From NCBI GenBank assembly GCA_010094045.1, contig ML986802.1:38363-53298 (forward strand): DNA of 14,936 bases, in the 5' to 3' direction. Position 1 is the stretch's first letter. Each line of letters opens with the position of its first letter. Positions 1-7,820 of this stretch are shown here, in pieces. A model generated the notes under the pieces. The model had not been told where the DNA came from. It worked only from the letters and a program-made list of their open reading frames with translations, and searched no databases. The stretch comes from Lojkania enalia (taxonomy: Eukaryota; Ascomycota; Dothideomycetes; Pleosporales). Made by a program: the position numbers and the translations under genes.

Positions 1-1408
1 ACTTTTATATAAGTATTAATTGTAACCTAAATTTATATATATTACTTAGAGTTTTAGACTATTAAGAGTTTTTTTATAAAAGTAGTTCTAGTAGAGTATA
101 TAATTATATATTAAAGTAATTTAATATAATCTATACGTTTAGAGGAATAATTCCTATTACTTTAAAAGCCTTTTAATAGTTCTTATATGTAAATACGTTA
201 AAAAATACATTCTTAAAGGCTAGAAAGAAGCCTTCTTTATTAATATAGTAGACGTGTTAGTACGCTAAGTCTTATATATACTATAAATACTTTAGCTTTA
301 ATAGTAAAAAGTAAACTATATTAAAAGGCTAAAGTATATATAATAAATAAGAAGGTATATAAAGTATTAGAATCTTTTATATAAGGTAGTAATCTTTAAA
401 TTTCTAGTTAAGGTAGCTTTTATAGCCGTCTAAAATAAGTAGCCTATATAATTCTATCTAACGTATCTTTATATATTTATTAAAGTACTTTAACTATTTA
501 AAACTAAGTATATTATTTATCCAGCCGTTCTTAGAAACTAAAATTTTCCAATTATATAATATACTTACTTCTTTATACTATATAAAAATATAGATATATC
601 TTTTATAAATAATAAATAGTAAGGTTGTATATATAGTAGTATAGATATTCTAGATAACTATAACCTACTTATAATTATCTAGCTATATAAGAGTAGGCCT
701 TATATAATATTCTAAACCTATAATAACCTTTATAGTACTAATAATATCTATCTAAAAGTCTATCTTATTAAAGTTGTAAATATTATTATTATATATACTA
801 TATTTTGCAATTATATCTTATATAAGCTTAAACTATATATTAATAACTTCTAGGTTCTTTTATTTTATTCTTTAATAATCTTTTACTTAATTAAAAGCTA
901 TTTTAAACTTATTTATACGCGCTATAAATTATTTAGACTAATTCTTTTCTATAAGTATTCTACTATATACGCCTAATAGTTTATCTACTATATCTACTAC
1001 CTTATATAGCTGGGGCGTAAATTCTTATAAATTAAGGTTAAGAATATATTATACGATTGTTTATTCTTCGGTTACTATAAACTTCTAGCGATTTAATTAT
1101 ATATAAGAGCGAAATGCGATTCTATAAAATCGAGTAAAGAGTTGTTAATATTATATATTAAAAGTTATAGTAGTATATTATATACTCTTAAATTAGCCTA
1201 ATTTATACGCTTATAAGATAAGCTTAATTCTACCTTCTTATTAAATTAATAAAAGGTTATATTGTAGATTTATTATAGTTTATACATAGTATTTATAACG
1301 CTAAGAAAAAGTAGCTACTTTAATAGTTTAGCTGCTTTAATAGTTTAGCTGCTTTAATAGTTTAGCTGCTTTAATAGTTTAGCTACTTTAATAGTAGAAT
1401 ATATTATA
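1..1408 (-). mobile_element. RIP-degraded pogo/Fot1-type DNA transposon, copy P1 (3' end beyond window)
   Basis: Reverse-complementing this stretch gives a sequence that aligns end to end with the plus-strand copy at 8957-10312, so it is a second copy of the same element in the opposite orientation. Its 5' terminus is at 1408 and its transposase would read leftward, off the window edge. The segment containing the second catalytic Asp of the DDE domain (LDG motif, plus-strand bases around 424-436) is recognisable. The reading frame is full of stops and almost every CpA has become TpA, so it is dead. The lengths agree: 1408 bp here against 1356 bp in the other copy, the 51-bp excess being three extra units of a 17-bp subterminal repeat. 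The pogo assignment rests on the better-preserved copy at 8957. Confidence 0.8.
1313..1397. repeat. 17-bp tandem repeat, five units, in transposon terminus
   Basis: Five consecutive 17-bp units of the form AGCTGCTTTAATAGTTT. The three central units (1330-1380) are identical; the outer two carry A for G (AGCTACT...), and the last ends in TAG rather than TTT. The array lies just inside the 5' end of pogo copy P1. The equivalent place in the plus-strand copy near 8971-9003 has only two recognisable units. It is therefore a variable-number subterminal repeat of the transposon. Confidence 0.9.
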
Positions 1409-1719
1409 GAATTTAATTTATAAAGAAAATCTACTAACTTATATAGAGAGGTTTAAGACTACTAAGCCTAGCTTATTAGATCTATTCTACTATATTTAAT
1501 ACTTCTACTATTATTATATATATAGGTTGTACTATACTTTATTATCTAACTAATTATCTCTCTAGTTCCTATAGTCTTACTACTTACTATTTAATAGTTG
1601 GTCTATAATATACGTCTATTTATTATTATCTTATTAGTTCTTATCTAAATTAACCTATATAGTAGCTAATATTAGATTAAACTCTAACTATAGAAGTAGT
1701 ACCTCTTAATATTCTATAT
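1409..1719. other. AT-rich RIP-degraded spacer, no gene seen
   Basis: This stretch has the same CpA/TpG-poor composition as its neighbours. I recognise no coding frame, RNA gene or repeat in it. It separates pogo copy P1 from the fragment of copy P2 and is probably another decayed repeat. Confidence 0.5.
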
Positions 1720-2242
1720 TTATAATATAATACTTATATAAAAGTTCTTTATATAATTACTAAAAGAGGTATAAGAAGAATTCTTATAACTTATAAAAGG
1801 CACTAAATTAATACTATATTAGAATATACTTTAAACTTATAACTTTAAGCTTAAAAAATAATTAAAGAAGGTAACTAAGTATAAAATATATAAAAGAAAG
1901 TATATCTAATATAGTAGTATAGTATTATATAGTAAGAAATCTTTATATAAAGCTGTTAAAGTATTTATAGCCTCTTAACTCTTTAAAAAAGCTTGTAATA
2001 CTAGTAATTAAAAAAGAGCTTAACTAGTTTAACGCTACTATAGTAACTATAGTAGAATTAGATATAATACTTATACGTGTTAAAAAGATAAAGAAGAAGA
2101 TTCTATATTAGATATAAGTATATTATATATAAGTTCTCTTTATAGTATTAAATAAATTGGCTTTTTATATATAGTATTTATAATACTAAGAAAAAGTATC
2201 TAGCTTAGTAATATATCCGGCTTCGTAATAGAATACGTTATA
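1720..2242 (+). mobile_element. 3' fragment of pogo/Fot1-type transposon, copy P2
   Basis: From about 1735 to 1963 this is a direct repeat of 10305-10534, covering the end of the transposase frame including its basic Lys/Arg-rich C-terminal stretch. It then continues 279 bp further, into sequence the other copy has lost. Near 2170-2242 it carries the inverse complement of the 5' terminus at 8957 (AGTATTTATAATACT followed by CTAAGAAAAAGTA), so it includes the 3' terminal inverted repeat. Its last bases, GAATACGTTATA, match the ends of the other two copies. The left boundary is approximate because homology fades. Adding P3 (1578 bp) to this tail gives a full element of about 1.86 kb, a usual size for Fot1-like elements. 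Confidence 0.72.
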
Positions 2243-2289
2243 GAGAGTATTATTAATCTTAATTTAATCCTTCTTTTATTAGTTATATT

Positions 2290-2570
2290 AGACTCTTACC
2301 TAGTTCTAATCTATTATTTATATTAAGGTTATCTCCTCATATATAACTCTACTAGAAGAGTATCTTTCTATTTCCCCTTCTAGATTTATCTTTAGAGTCC
2401 GGAACTTACTTATATTAGGGAGGAGAGGTTCTAACTTATAGATTTTAACCTTTTTAGGAGGTACGCTTAGATCTAAATATTCTTATACTTTTAGCTTGCT
2501 AGCTATTAGTTTACGCTGCTTAAGCTAATCCTCCTAATCGCTAGGGGTACTAAGTATCTTCTTCTTAAAT
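2290..2570 (-). pseudogene. RIP-degraded coding relic, family unknown
   Basis: Read on the minus strand, one frame stays coherent for about 85-90 codons. Nearly all of its stops are TAG or TAA at places where a Gln (or Trp) codon would become a stop under CpA-to-TpA change, as expected of a RIP-killed gene. The segment is rich in Lys, Leu and Glu, with recognisable runs such as PPKKVKIYKLEPLLPNISKF near the middle. I cannot assign a family. It lies immediately left of the island edge and is probably part of a transposon, perhaps an accessory or gag-like frame, but that is inference. Confidence 0.4.
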
Positions 2571-2583
2571 ATAGCTATAGAGG

Positions 2584-2605
2584 GGTGTGCAACCGTTGCA
2601 ACACC
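2584..2605. repeat. Near-perfect palindrome at the AT-rich/balanced boundary
   Basis: GGTGTGCAAC and GTTGCAACACC face each other around a single C; pairing is complete except for one unpaired T. It lies within a few bases of the point where CpA-poor DNA gives way to DNA with ordinary CpA and TpG. It could be the trace of a transposon terminus or excision footprint; the sequence does not decide. Confidence 0.6.
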
Positions 2606-2641
2606 AGAAATATACTAGGATATATTAATACTGGAGAATAA

Positions 2642-2781
2642 AATAGCCTTAAACACAATACAGCATGTTAATAGGCTTATAAAGTGCAGAATCTGTATAT
2701 AATACTGAAAGAATAGCCTTAAACACGATCCGGCGTGTTAATAGGCTTATAAAGTACAGAATTTGCACGTAATTCTGATAG
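2642..2781. repeat. 70-bp tandem duplication with internal dyad
   Basis: Two adjacent 70-bp units (2642-2711 and 2712-2781), each beginning AATAGCCTTAAACAC and containing GTGTTAATAGGCTTATAAAG. Most differences between the units are transitions, such as CAATAC against CGATCC and GCATG against GCGTG, the kind of change RIP leaves. AACAC and GTGTT within each unit can pair and are flanked by imperfectly complementary AGCCT/AGGCT. About 20 bp upstream of the first unit (2619-2641) resembles the unit's tail, so a third partial unit may exist. Confidence 0.85.
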
Positions 2782-3339
2782 CTAAGTACCTAAAGATCGT
2801 TGGTAAACGATAAAGATGATGATATTGCGATATTACGATACTAAATAAAAAAGGAGCGATATTAATCGTAATATATAAATTGAGTTGCAGTTATTTTAGT
2901 GCGGTAACCGGGCTCATAACTGTGGTGAGAGGCGAATCTTGTCTCAGGGAGGGAGATGAGGAGCTGAACTGGTTGATTGAAGATGGCCAGCGGGCCATAT
3001 TTATGTACATGAAAAAGGGGTATATCAGCTGATATCCAGCGTGACATCCGGCGTGATATCGACCGTGATATCGTACGTCGATATCTGATACAGCTCGGCA
3101 GACTAGCCAAAAATCCCCATGGAAATAGATATCTGTACATTAAACGTTCTGGAGGGTCCTTGGCTCGATTGATAAATATATTTTGACAGAAAGAAGTCGA
3201 TTTCAAGATGATACAGGAACATTCACAAATTCATGAAGCTGAACGAAAATATCGACAAGAGTGCGTCGAGTTTGTTCCTTTAACAAAAACAATATCAGTG
3301 TCTCTATTTATCTCTATGACCCAAAATAACGATGCGAGT
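2782..3339. other. Non-coding stretch between island edge and SUR7-family gene
   Basis: This holds a 10-bp inverted repeat (ATATTACGAT at 2830-2839 and ATCGTAATAT at 2865-2874) and a 12-bp minisatellite (3026-3085). The rest is the 3' flank of the minus-strand gene ending at 3340. A minus-strand open frame at 2862-3206 draws its sequence partly from the minisatellite and looks like nothing known, so I do not call a gene. Confidence 0.6.
3026..3085. repeat. 12-bp minisatellite, about five degenerate units
   Basis: Successive units end in GAYATC with a period of 11-13 bp: CAGCTGATATC, CAGCGTGACATC, CGGCGTGATATC, GACCGTGATATC and GTACGTCGATATC. The core is CGTGATATC. It is downstream of the SUR7-family gene and outside any supported coding region. 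Confidence 0.75.
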
Positions 3340-4219
3340 CTAGGAATAGTCGTCCTTGACTCTGCGTTGAGACTCGGTATCAAAAAAACTACCGCGGTTG
3401 GTAGATCGATGCGAGCGGGTAGAGTGCTTCCGTCGAATTCCCGATACCGAAGAATCACGGGACAGAGCACCCCCGCAGCAGAACAATACAGTGGCAATCA
3501 GGAAACAAGCGACAGCGGCCCACGTAAATGCATAGAGCTTGACGCCAAGTTTGGCAGACTGGCCGCTGCGACGGAAGGCGTTCCGTCCCTTGATAGTCCA
3601 GGACCTAGGTCTAACTTAGCAGGTGTTTCTCGGTCGAAGCTTAGGGGAAGAAGCGAACTCACGTCATGAGAGCTGCGGCAAGGATCTGGAAGAAGAGAGC
3701 AATGGCGGTAGTCAAGGCAGATAGGTAACCACCCAATCGGCTACATAGTGCAAGAAGACCGGCGAAGAGCGCAATTACGGAGAAAAAAAGGGCGATTAAG
3801 AAGAAGGCGAACATGAACCGAGACATGTAGTAGTAATGGTTAGTTCCAATAAATGCTTCCGGAACATTCTGTCTCGCATCAAAGTTCCTTGGCGGATCGA
3901 AGGGAAGGGCTGGCACAGGGGCTCCGCAGTTGGCGTTGTGTCCGCTCGAGGTGTCAACACCGCAAACGGCGAAGAAGGTCCACCGTGAGGGATTGCGAGC
4001 GTTAGGGATACCGTTAGTGGAAGCTTCAAGAAAGTAGAATTGGTTTTCGGGGAAGCTGTTCACACCGCCAGACAGAATTGAAAAGAACTGGAGTAGAATG
4101 CCGCCGGCGAGGATTATTAGGGAGAGAAGGGCGATAATTGGGCCTGAGAATGTTAGAAGCCCATAGTGACGAGCGGGGATTTGCGACATGGTTGTTGGGG
4201 CTAACTTACGAGCAGCCAT
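3340..4219 (-). CDS. SUR7/PalI-family membrane protein (eisosome-associated type), three exons
   Basis: Coding exons are 4219-4210, 4143-3663 and 3604-3340, giving 251 residues. Four membrane segments fall near residues 5-27, 112-136, 142-164 and 187-209, with one large outer loop between the first two. That loop carries W58, C64 and C76, the claudin-like tryptophan and cysteine pair of this family. The stretch from about 101 to 172 (FIGT, SRFMF, LLALCSRLG, ALMT, then KGRN) is the strongly conserved family core. The Ser/Arg-rich cytosolic tail ends DTESQRR..KDDYS, as in filamentous-fungal homologues. Sur7 proteins sit in plasma-membrane eisosome/MCC domains and affect membrane and wall organisation. 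Intron 2 (3662-3605, 58 nt) is required for the fourth segment. Intron 1 (4209-4144, 66 nt; GTAAGT, CTAAC, CAG) leaves the frame open, but removing it gives the short MAARP start usual in the family. Which paralogue this is cannot be told. Confidence 0.93.
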
Positions 4220-4811
4220 TTGCGAAGACTATAGAAGATGATTAAGAATTATTCAGCGGAGGATGAGTATAAGACAGGACCAGGGCACAGATGAGATAGG
4301 AAATGAATTTCACGGTAAAAGCTGGCAGCAGGTTTATAAAGGTAATGGCATTGCCAAGGCTGTGACGTAGTTTCTCTCGAGCTTTATATTCAAGCGCACA
4401 CGGCTTCAGACCAGGGCCCAGTAGCTCGGCCGCTGCTAGATGAGATCACGCAAGCCGTGATATCCGTCTTGCACCATGCCGAGGAACAGCTACAATACCT
4501 ACTACGCTCACTTTGGCGACTAGGGCACGGGGAAGTGCTAATGAAAGTGAAAAGGTCACGTGAGGACAAGCAGTGGGGTGCAGAAGGTCATCCAAATCCA
4601 CGTGACGAGTTAACAGTCCGAAAAGATCCATCTCCTTCCGGAAGGGATAAAGTTCCGGGGTACTCCTTCAACCCATAGGCAAGCGTGTTTTGCGAATAAA
4701 ACCAATACTTGTGTAGTAGGTTCGCCGCACACCGTACACTGATTTGGTAACATGACATTTTACTGAGGTCCGCTTGCACCCAACCCTCTCACTAACCCTG
4801 TATGAGCCAAC
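4220..4811. promoter_or_regulatory. Divergent intergenic region between SUR7-family gene and Rogdi/Rav2
   Basis: 592 bp drive two divergent genes. I see a TATA-like TTTATAAAGG (4333-4342) on the side of the minus-strand gene, a perfect 6-bp inverted repeat ATCACG/CGTGAT (4445-4450, 4456-4461), and two CACGTG boxes nearer the Rogdi side. A CT-rich stretch (about 4777-4799) before the Rogdi ATG resembles fungal transcription start regions. Open frames at 4457-4678 (plus) and 4446-4631 (minus) have no recognisable protein character and are left out. Confidence 0.6.
4556..4604. promoter_or_regulatory. Pair of CACGTG E-box-type sites
   Basis: CACGTG occurs at 4557-4562 within GGTCACGTGAGG and at 4599-4604 within CCACGTGACG, 42 bp apart and about 210-255 bp upstream of the Rogdi ATG. 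CACGTG is the core bound by bHLH factors such as Cbf1 in fungi. The TCACGTGA context of the first is also close to the animal lysosomal CLEAR motif. Function here is inferred from sequence alone. Confidence 0.45.
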
Positions 4812-4891
4812 ATGTCATCTGCTGTCTGGCCGCCTATCGAGCCCAACCAACTAACCAATGCTCAGGTGGGATCTCAGGCCCGCGAGCTTGA
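4802..4891 (+). promoter_or_regulatory. Overlapping upstream ORF at Rogdi/Rav2 start
   Basis: An ATG 10 nt upstream of the Rogdi start opens a 29-codon frame, in a different phase, that overlaps the first 80 nt of the Rogdi coding region and ends at TGA 4889-4891. Its context is weak (T at -3), while the main ATG has A at -3, so leaky scanning would favour the Rogdi start. It matters only if transcription starts upstream of 4802. Confidence 0.4.
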
Positions 4892-5823
4892 ATGGCTCCT
4901 TCAGGAACTACGCGGCACGCTGCAGTCGCTGAAGGCCGGTCTTGAAGAGTGCGCTACCTTACTGGCTCCTTCAGAATCCGGTTCTACGCTCGTATTGTCT
5001 TCTGTGCGGTCTGAGAGCCTCAAGGGACTCGTCACTCGCGTCGGCACCAGAATTGTGAAAGGCGTGAGTCCGTCCATCTATATCAGCCGCGCAGGGGCTA
5101 ATGAAGGAACCTCAGAATGTGAAGCTACGATTGTCGAGCCTCCCTCCGCCGAGAGGCTCGACCTCATACGATCTCACCGTATCCTCTGCACCGGAAGCGC
5201 CCACTCTCGTCATTCAGCAACTGACCTCGGTGCGGACGTTGATTAATGCCTCTCTGGATGTTATCGACGTTACGCTATGGACTGGGGACTCCACAAATGC
5301 CAACTTCGTAGTGGGACAATTGCGTCTGCTACACGATAATATTCAAGAAGCACGGCAGGCTCTCAAGGGTTATTCAGATGTTCAGCAGGCATGGTGGAAA
5401 GACCCAATAGATGAAAGGGTATGAACTTGCTTATCTTCCATCCACTTGTGACTAATCGTGCCAATTTAGACGTTCGATCCACCCCTTCCGTCAAACGTAT
5501 CGTTTCATCTATTCATATTTGATGCCGCATTGCTTCTCGAAATCCGAACCCTTGAGATTCAAAATCCAGGCGAGGAATCCCATACTAGTTTCAGCATTCG
5601 GGATAGGCTTGCCGTTGCTCTCGGGGGTGCTCGACTCCCTATTCACGATGAGGCTGATCGCATATTTATATATAAAGGTCAGGAGGTTCGGGTTAAGGAG
5701 AAAATAAGAGTAGAGAGCCAGGATCCTGCGCTAATATCGGCTATGGCTAAATTAAATGCCCTGGAGCATAGTGTAGCCCTCAGTCGAAAGGCGCTTAATA
5801 TTGTAATTGGTCGAGAGGAGTAA
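4812..5823 (+). CDS. RAV2: Rogdi/Rav2 family protein, RAVE-type V-ATPase assembly factor
   Basis: Exons are 4812-5063, 5116-5418 and 5470-5823 (252, 303 and 354 nt), giving 302 residues. Both introns are phase 0 and short: 52 nt (GTGAGT, GCTAAT, CAG) and 51 nt (GTATGA, ACTAAT, TAG). Splicing joins three frames into one protein with the landmarks of filamentous-fungal Rogdi: an N-terminal helical stretch (about 25-50: RELEWLLQEL, LKAGLEEC), GSTLVLSS and VTRVGTRIVKG (about 57-84), LRLSSLPPPRG just after the first junction, GQLRLLHDNIQEARQALKG (about 152-170), then FDPPLPSNVSFHL (187 on) and the closing EVRVKEKIRVESQDP. Yeast Rav2, in the RAVE complex with Rav1 and Skp1, helps reassemble V1 with V0 on vacuole and Golgi membranes, so this protein should act in V-ATPase assembly. 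Family assignment is firm; the symbol follows the yeast functional counterpart. Confidence 0.92.
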
Positions 5824-6139
5824 TTATAATGCTAGCTCTTATAACTAATAATGCTGGCTTCAGTATGTAATGTAAGAGCGACACTGAAAGAGTACGATAG
5901 CACCACGTCGACAGAGGTACGATATCCCACTAAATCTTTATATCTCCACGGAGACCCTGTCACCCTGTTTAAATCTCCGCGGTCTTGTCCGAAAAGGTAC
6001 TAGTAGCATATCACGTTATCGGTAGCGGGCGAATGAGCCGAACAAATTTAGGAGTGCTCGCTGCTTGCCTTCCATTGTCGAATTTGTTCTTATAACTTGT
6101 ATTGCGAGTCTGTTTTCGTACTCATTCCGTGCAAAGGTA
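5824..6139 (+). promoter_or_regulatory. Rogdi 3' flank and Met1 5' region, with a 20-codon uORF
   Basis: 316 bp between two co-directional genes. The first part (5824-5880) is AT-rich, suitable for Rogdi 3'-end formation. A palindrome TCTCCACGGAGA lies at 5943-5954, and a similar CTCCGCGGTCTTGTCC lies about 30 bp on. An upstream ORF of 20 codons runs from ATG 6033 to TAA 6093-6095 and ends 44 nt before the Met1 ATG, leaving room for reinitiation. Whether the mRNA leader includes it is unknown. Confidence 0.45.
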
Positions 6140-7820
6140 ATGGCACCGATCCTAGCCCCGGCTCTCCTTACTGCAATTGACTCAACGTCCCATGTCCACC
6201 TAATAGTTGGGTCAAACCCACTTGCAAGCGCTCGGTGCTCGCGCTCTGTTGAGGTTGGCGCAAAACCTATAGTGCTTGCTCCGGAGGATGCAACCGTACA
6301 CTATAGTCTAATGAAACGAATTGAAGATGGACAAGTGACTTGGCTAAAGCGCAATTTTCGAGACGAAGACCTAACCACTCTTGGTCGTATAGAGGTAGAT
6401 AATGTTGTGGATGCAGTATTCATAACTAACAGTGGAAAAAGTCGTCAAAGTATACCACCCACCCGAAGCGCCTCTCGTCCTACTAGCACACTAACGGTTA
6501 TCAGGCACTCAGATTTCCACGCTATGTCGCCAGCTTCGAATTCCGGTCAACGTGGCGGATGCTCCCAATTTATGTTCATTTACCCTCCTCTCAACCTACT
6601 CTGATGGACCTCTGCAAATTGGTGTCACCACCTCAGGGAAAGGGTGCAAACTTTCAGCAAGGATACGACGAGAGATTGCAGCAGCACTCCCTTCGACTCT
6701 TGGCGAAGCCGTTGAGAGGCTAGGAACTATGCGAAGACGTATATGGGAAGAGGACCACGCAATGGAGCTTTCTCAGGATCTCGAAGTGGATGAAGAGGAT
6801 ATTGGGCAACCCGCCACTTTCAATCAGCTCATTACTGCAGAGGGTATCGAAGCAGCGCGTAGCAGGCGAATGCGCTGGTTGGCACAAATATGCGAGTACT
6901 GGCCTCTCCGACGCCTTGCCGCGATATCTGATACCGATGTCGAGGTCCTGCTCAGAGACTATGCCGAGTCGAACGCTTCAAGAGGAGAAAATGATTTGAA
7001 ATATGGTCCAGGGCACCAAGGTCGCCTATTACTCGTTGGTTCAGGACCCGGAAACCCCGAACTCCTCACTCGAGCAGCACACAAGGCAATTCTATCTGCG
7101 GATCTCGTGCTTGCCGATAAGCTAGTACCAGCTCCTGTGCTAGACCTAGTCCCGCGCCGTGCTATTGTGCATATAGCAAGAAAATTTCCTGGCAATGCCG
7201 ACAAGGCTCAAGTAGAATTTCTTGAATTAGGGTTACAAGGATTGAAAGCTAGAAAAGTTGTTGTACGAATAAAGCAGGGCGATCCGTATATTTATGGGCG
7301 TGGTGGGGAAGAGTATGACTTCTTTCGGTCGCATGGATACATTCCAGTTGTTATCCCCGGAATCACCAGCGCTCTGAGTGCTCCCCTTTTCGCAGCGATT
7401 CCAGCAACACACCGCAGCGTTGCGGATCAGGTCCTCGTGTGCACCGGTACGGGAAGAAAAGGAGCAGCCCCTGATCCTCCAGAATATGTGCCAACACGTA
7501 CGGTTGTGTTCTTAATGTCGTTACACCGATTATCGTCACTTGTAAAAAGCTTAGTCGATGGCAAAGCATACCCTCTCGATACGCCTTGCGCCGTGCTAGA
7601 ACGTGCGAGCTGTCCGGATCAAAGAGTCATCAGAACAACACTAGAGCATGTTTGCGCTGCTGTGGAAGAAGAAGGTAGTCGACCGCCTGGATTATTGGTG
7701 GTGGGAAGCTCTTGTAATGTGCTCGCTCGGTTTCACCATAGATGGGTAGTTGAAGAAGGGTTCCATGGCCTAGACAATATTGGGGTCGAGAGGGATTTGA
7801 GTGAGGCTGTGAGCACGTAA
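6140..7820 (+). CDS. MET1: Uroporphyrinogen-III C-methyltransferase with N-terminal siroheme-synthase-like domain (Met1)
   Basis: Exons 6140-6449 and 6505-7820 give 541 residues. The protein methylates uroporphyrinogen III at C2 and C7 using SAM, making precorrin-2 for siroheme, the cofactor of sulfite and nitrite reductases. The SAM-methyltransferase domain covers about 276-520: VGSGPGNPELLT (281 on), RIKQGDPYIYGRGGEE (358 on) and PGITSALSAPLFAAIPATHR (388 on) are the family signatures. Residues 1 to about 200 resemble Met8/CysG: a Rossmann-like start (VHLIVGSNPLASARC) whose glycine pattern is degenerate, then NVADAPNLCSF with D122 at the position of the catalytic Asp of Met8/CysG, and VTTSGKGCKLSARIRREI. 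The 55-nt intron (6450-6504; GTATAC, ACTAAC, CAG) resolves an apparent frame break. Start chosen: the first in-frame ATG directly ahead of the conserved LLTAIDSTSHVH. Cytosolic. Confidence 0.95.

Noticed and set aside
1313..1397. CRISPR-like array
   Set aside because: The 17-bp units abut directly with no spacers, and the DNA is fungal; it is a tandem subterminal repeat of a transposon.
2862..3206. 114-codon minus-strand ORF
   Set aside because: Part of it is the translated 12-bp minisatellite (repeated Arg/Ile/Ser), and no family resemblance or splice structure supports a gene.
3208..3669. 153-codon plus-strand ORF
   Set aside because: It is the antisense of SUR7 exon 3 and intron 2, and the minus strand gives a convincing conserved protein.
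4446..4779. Short ORFs on both strands in the divergent promoter region
   Set aside because: They overlap one another on opposite strands, lack domain character, and lie where promoters for two genes are needed.
5064..5469. Rogdi region as three separate small genes
   Set aside because: Two phase-0 introns of 52 and 51 nt with good splice signals join the frames into one protein with conserved Rogdi landmarks across both junctions.
6450..6604. Apparent frameshift or truncation splitting Met1 into two ORFs
   Set aside because: A 55-nt intron with GTATAC donor, ACTAAC branch site and CAG acceptor (6450-6504) joins both frames exactly and restores the conserved LCRQLRIPVNVADAP stretch.
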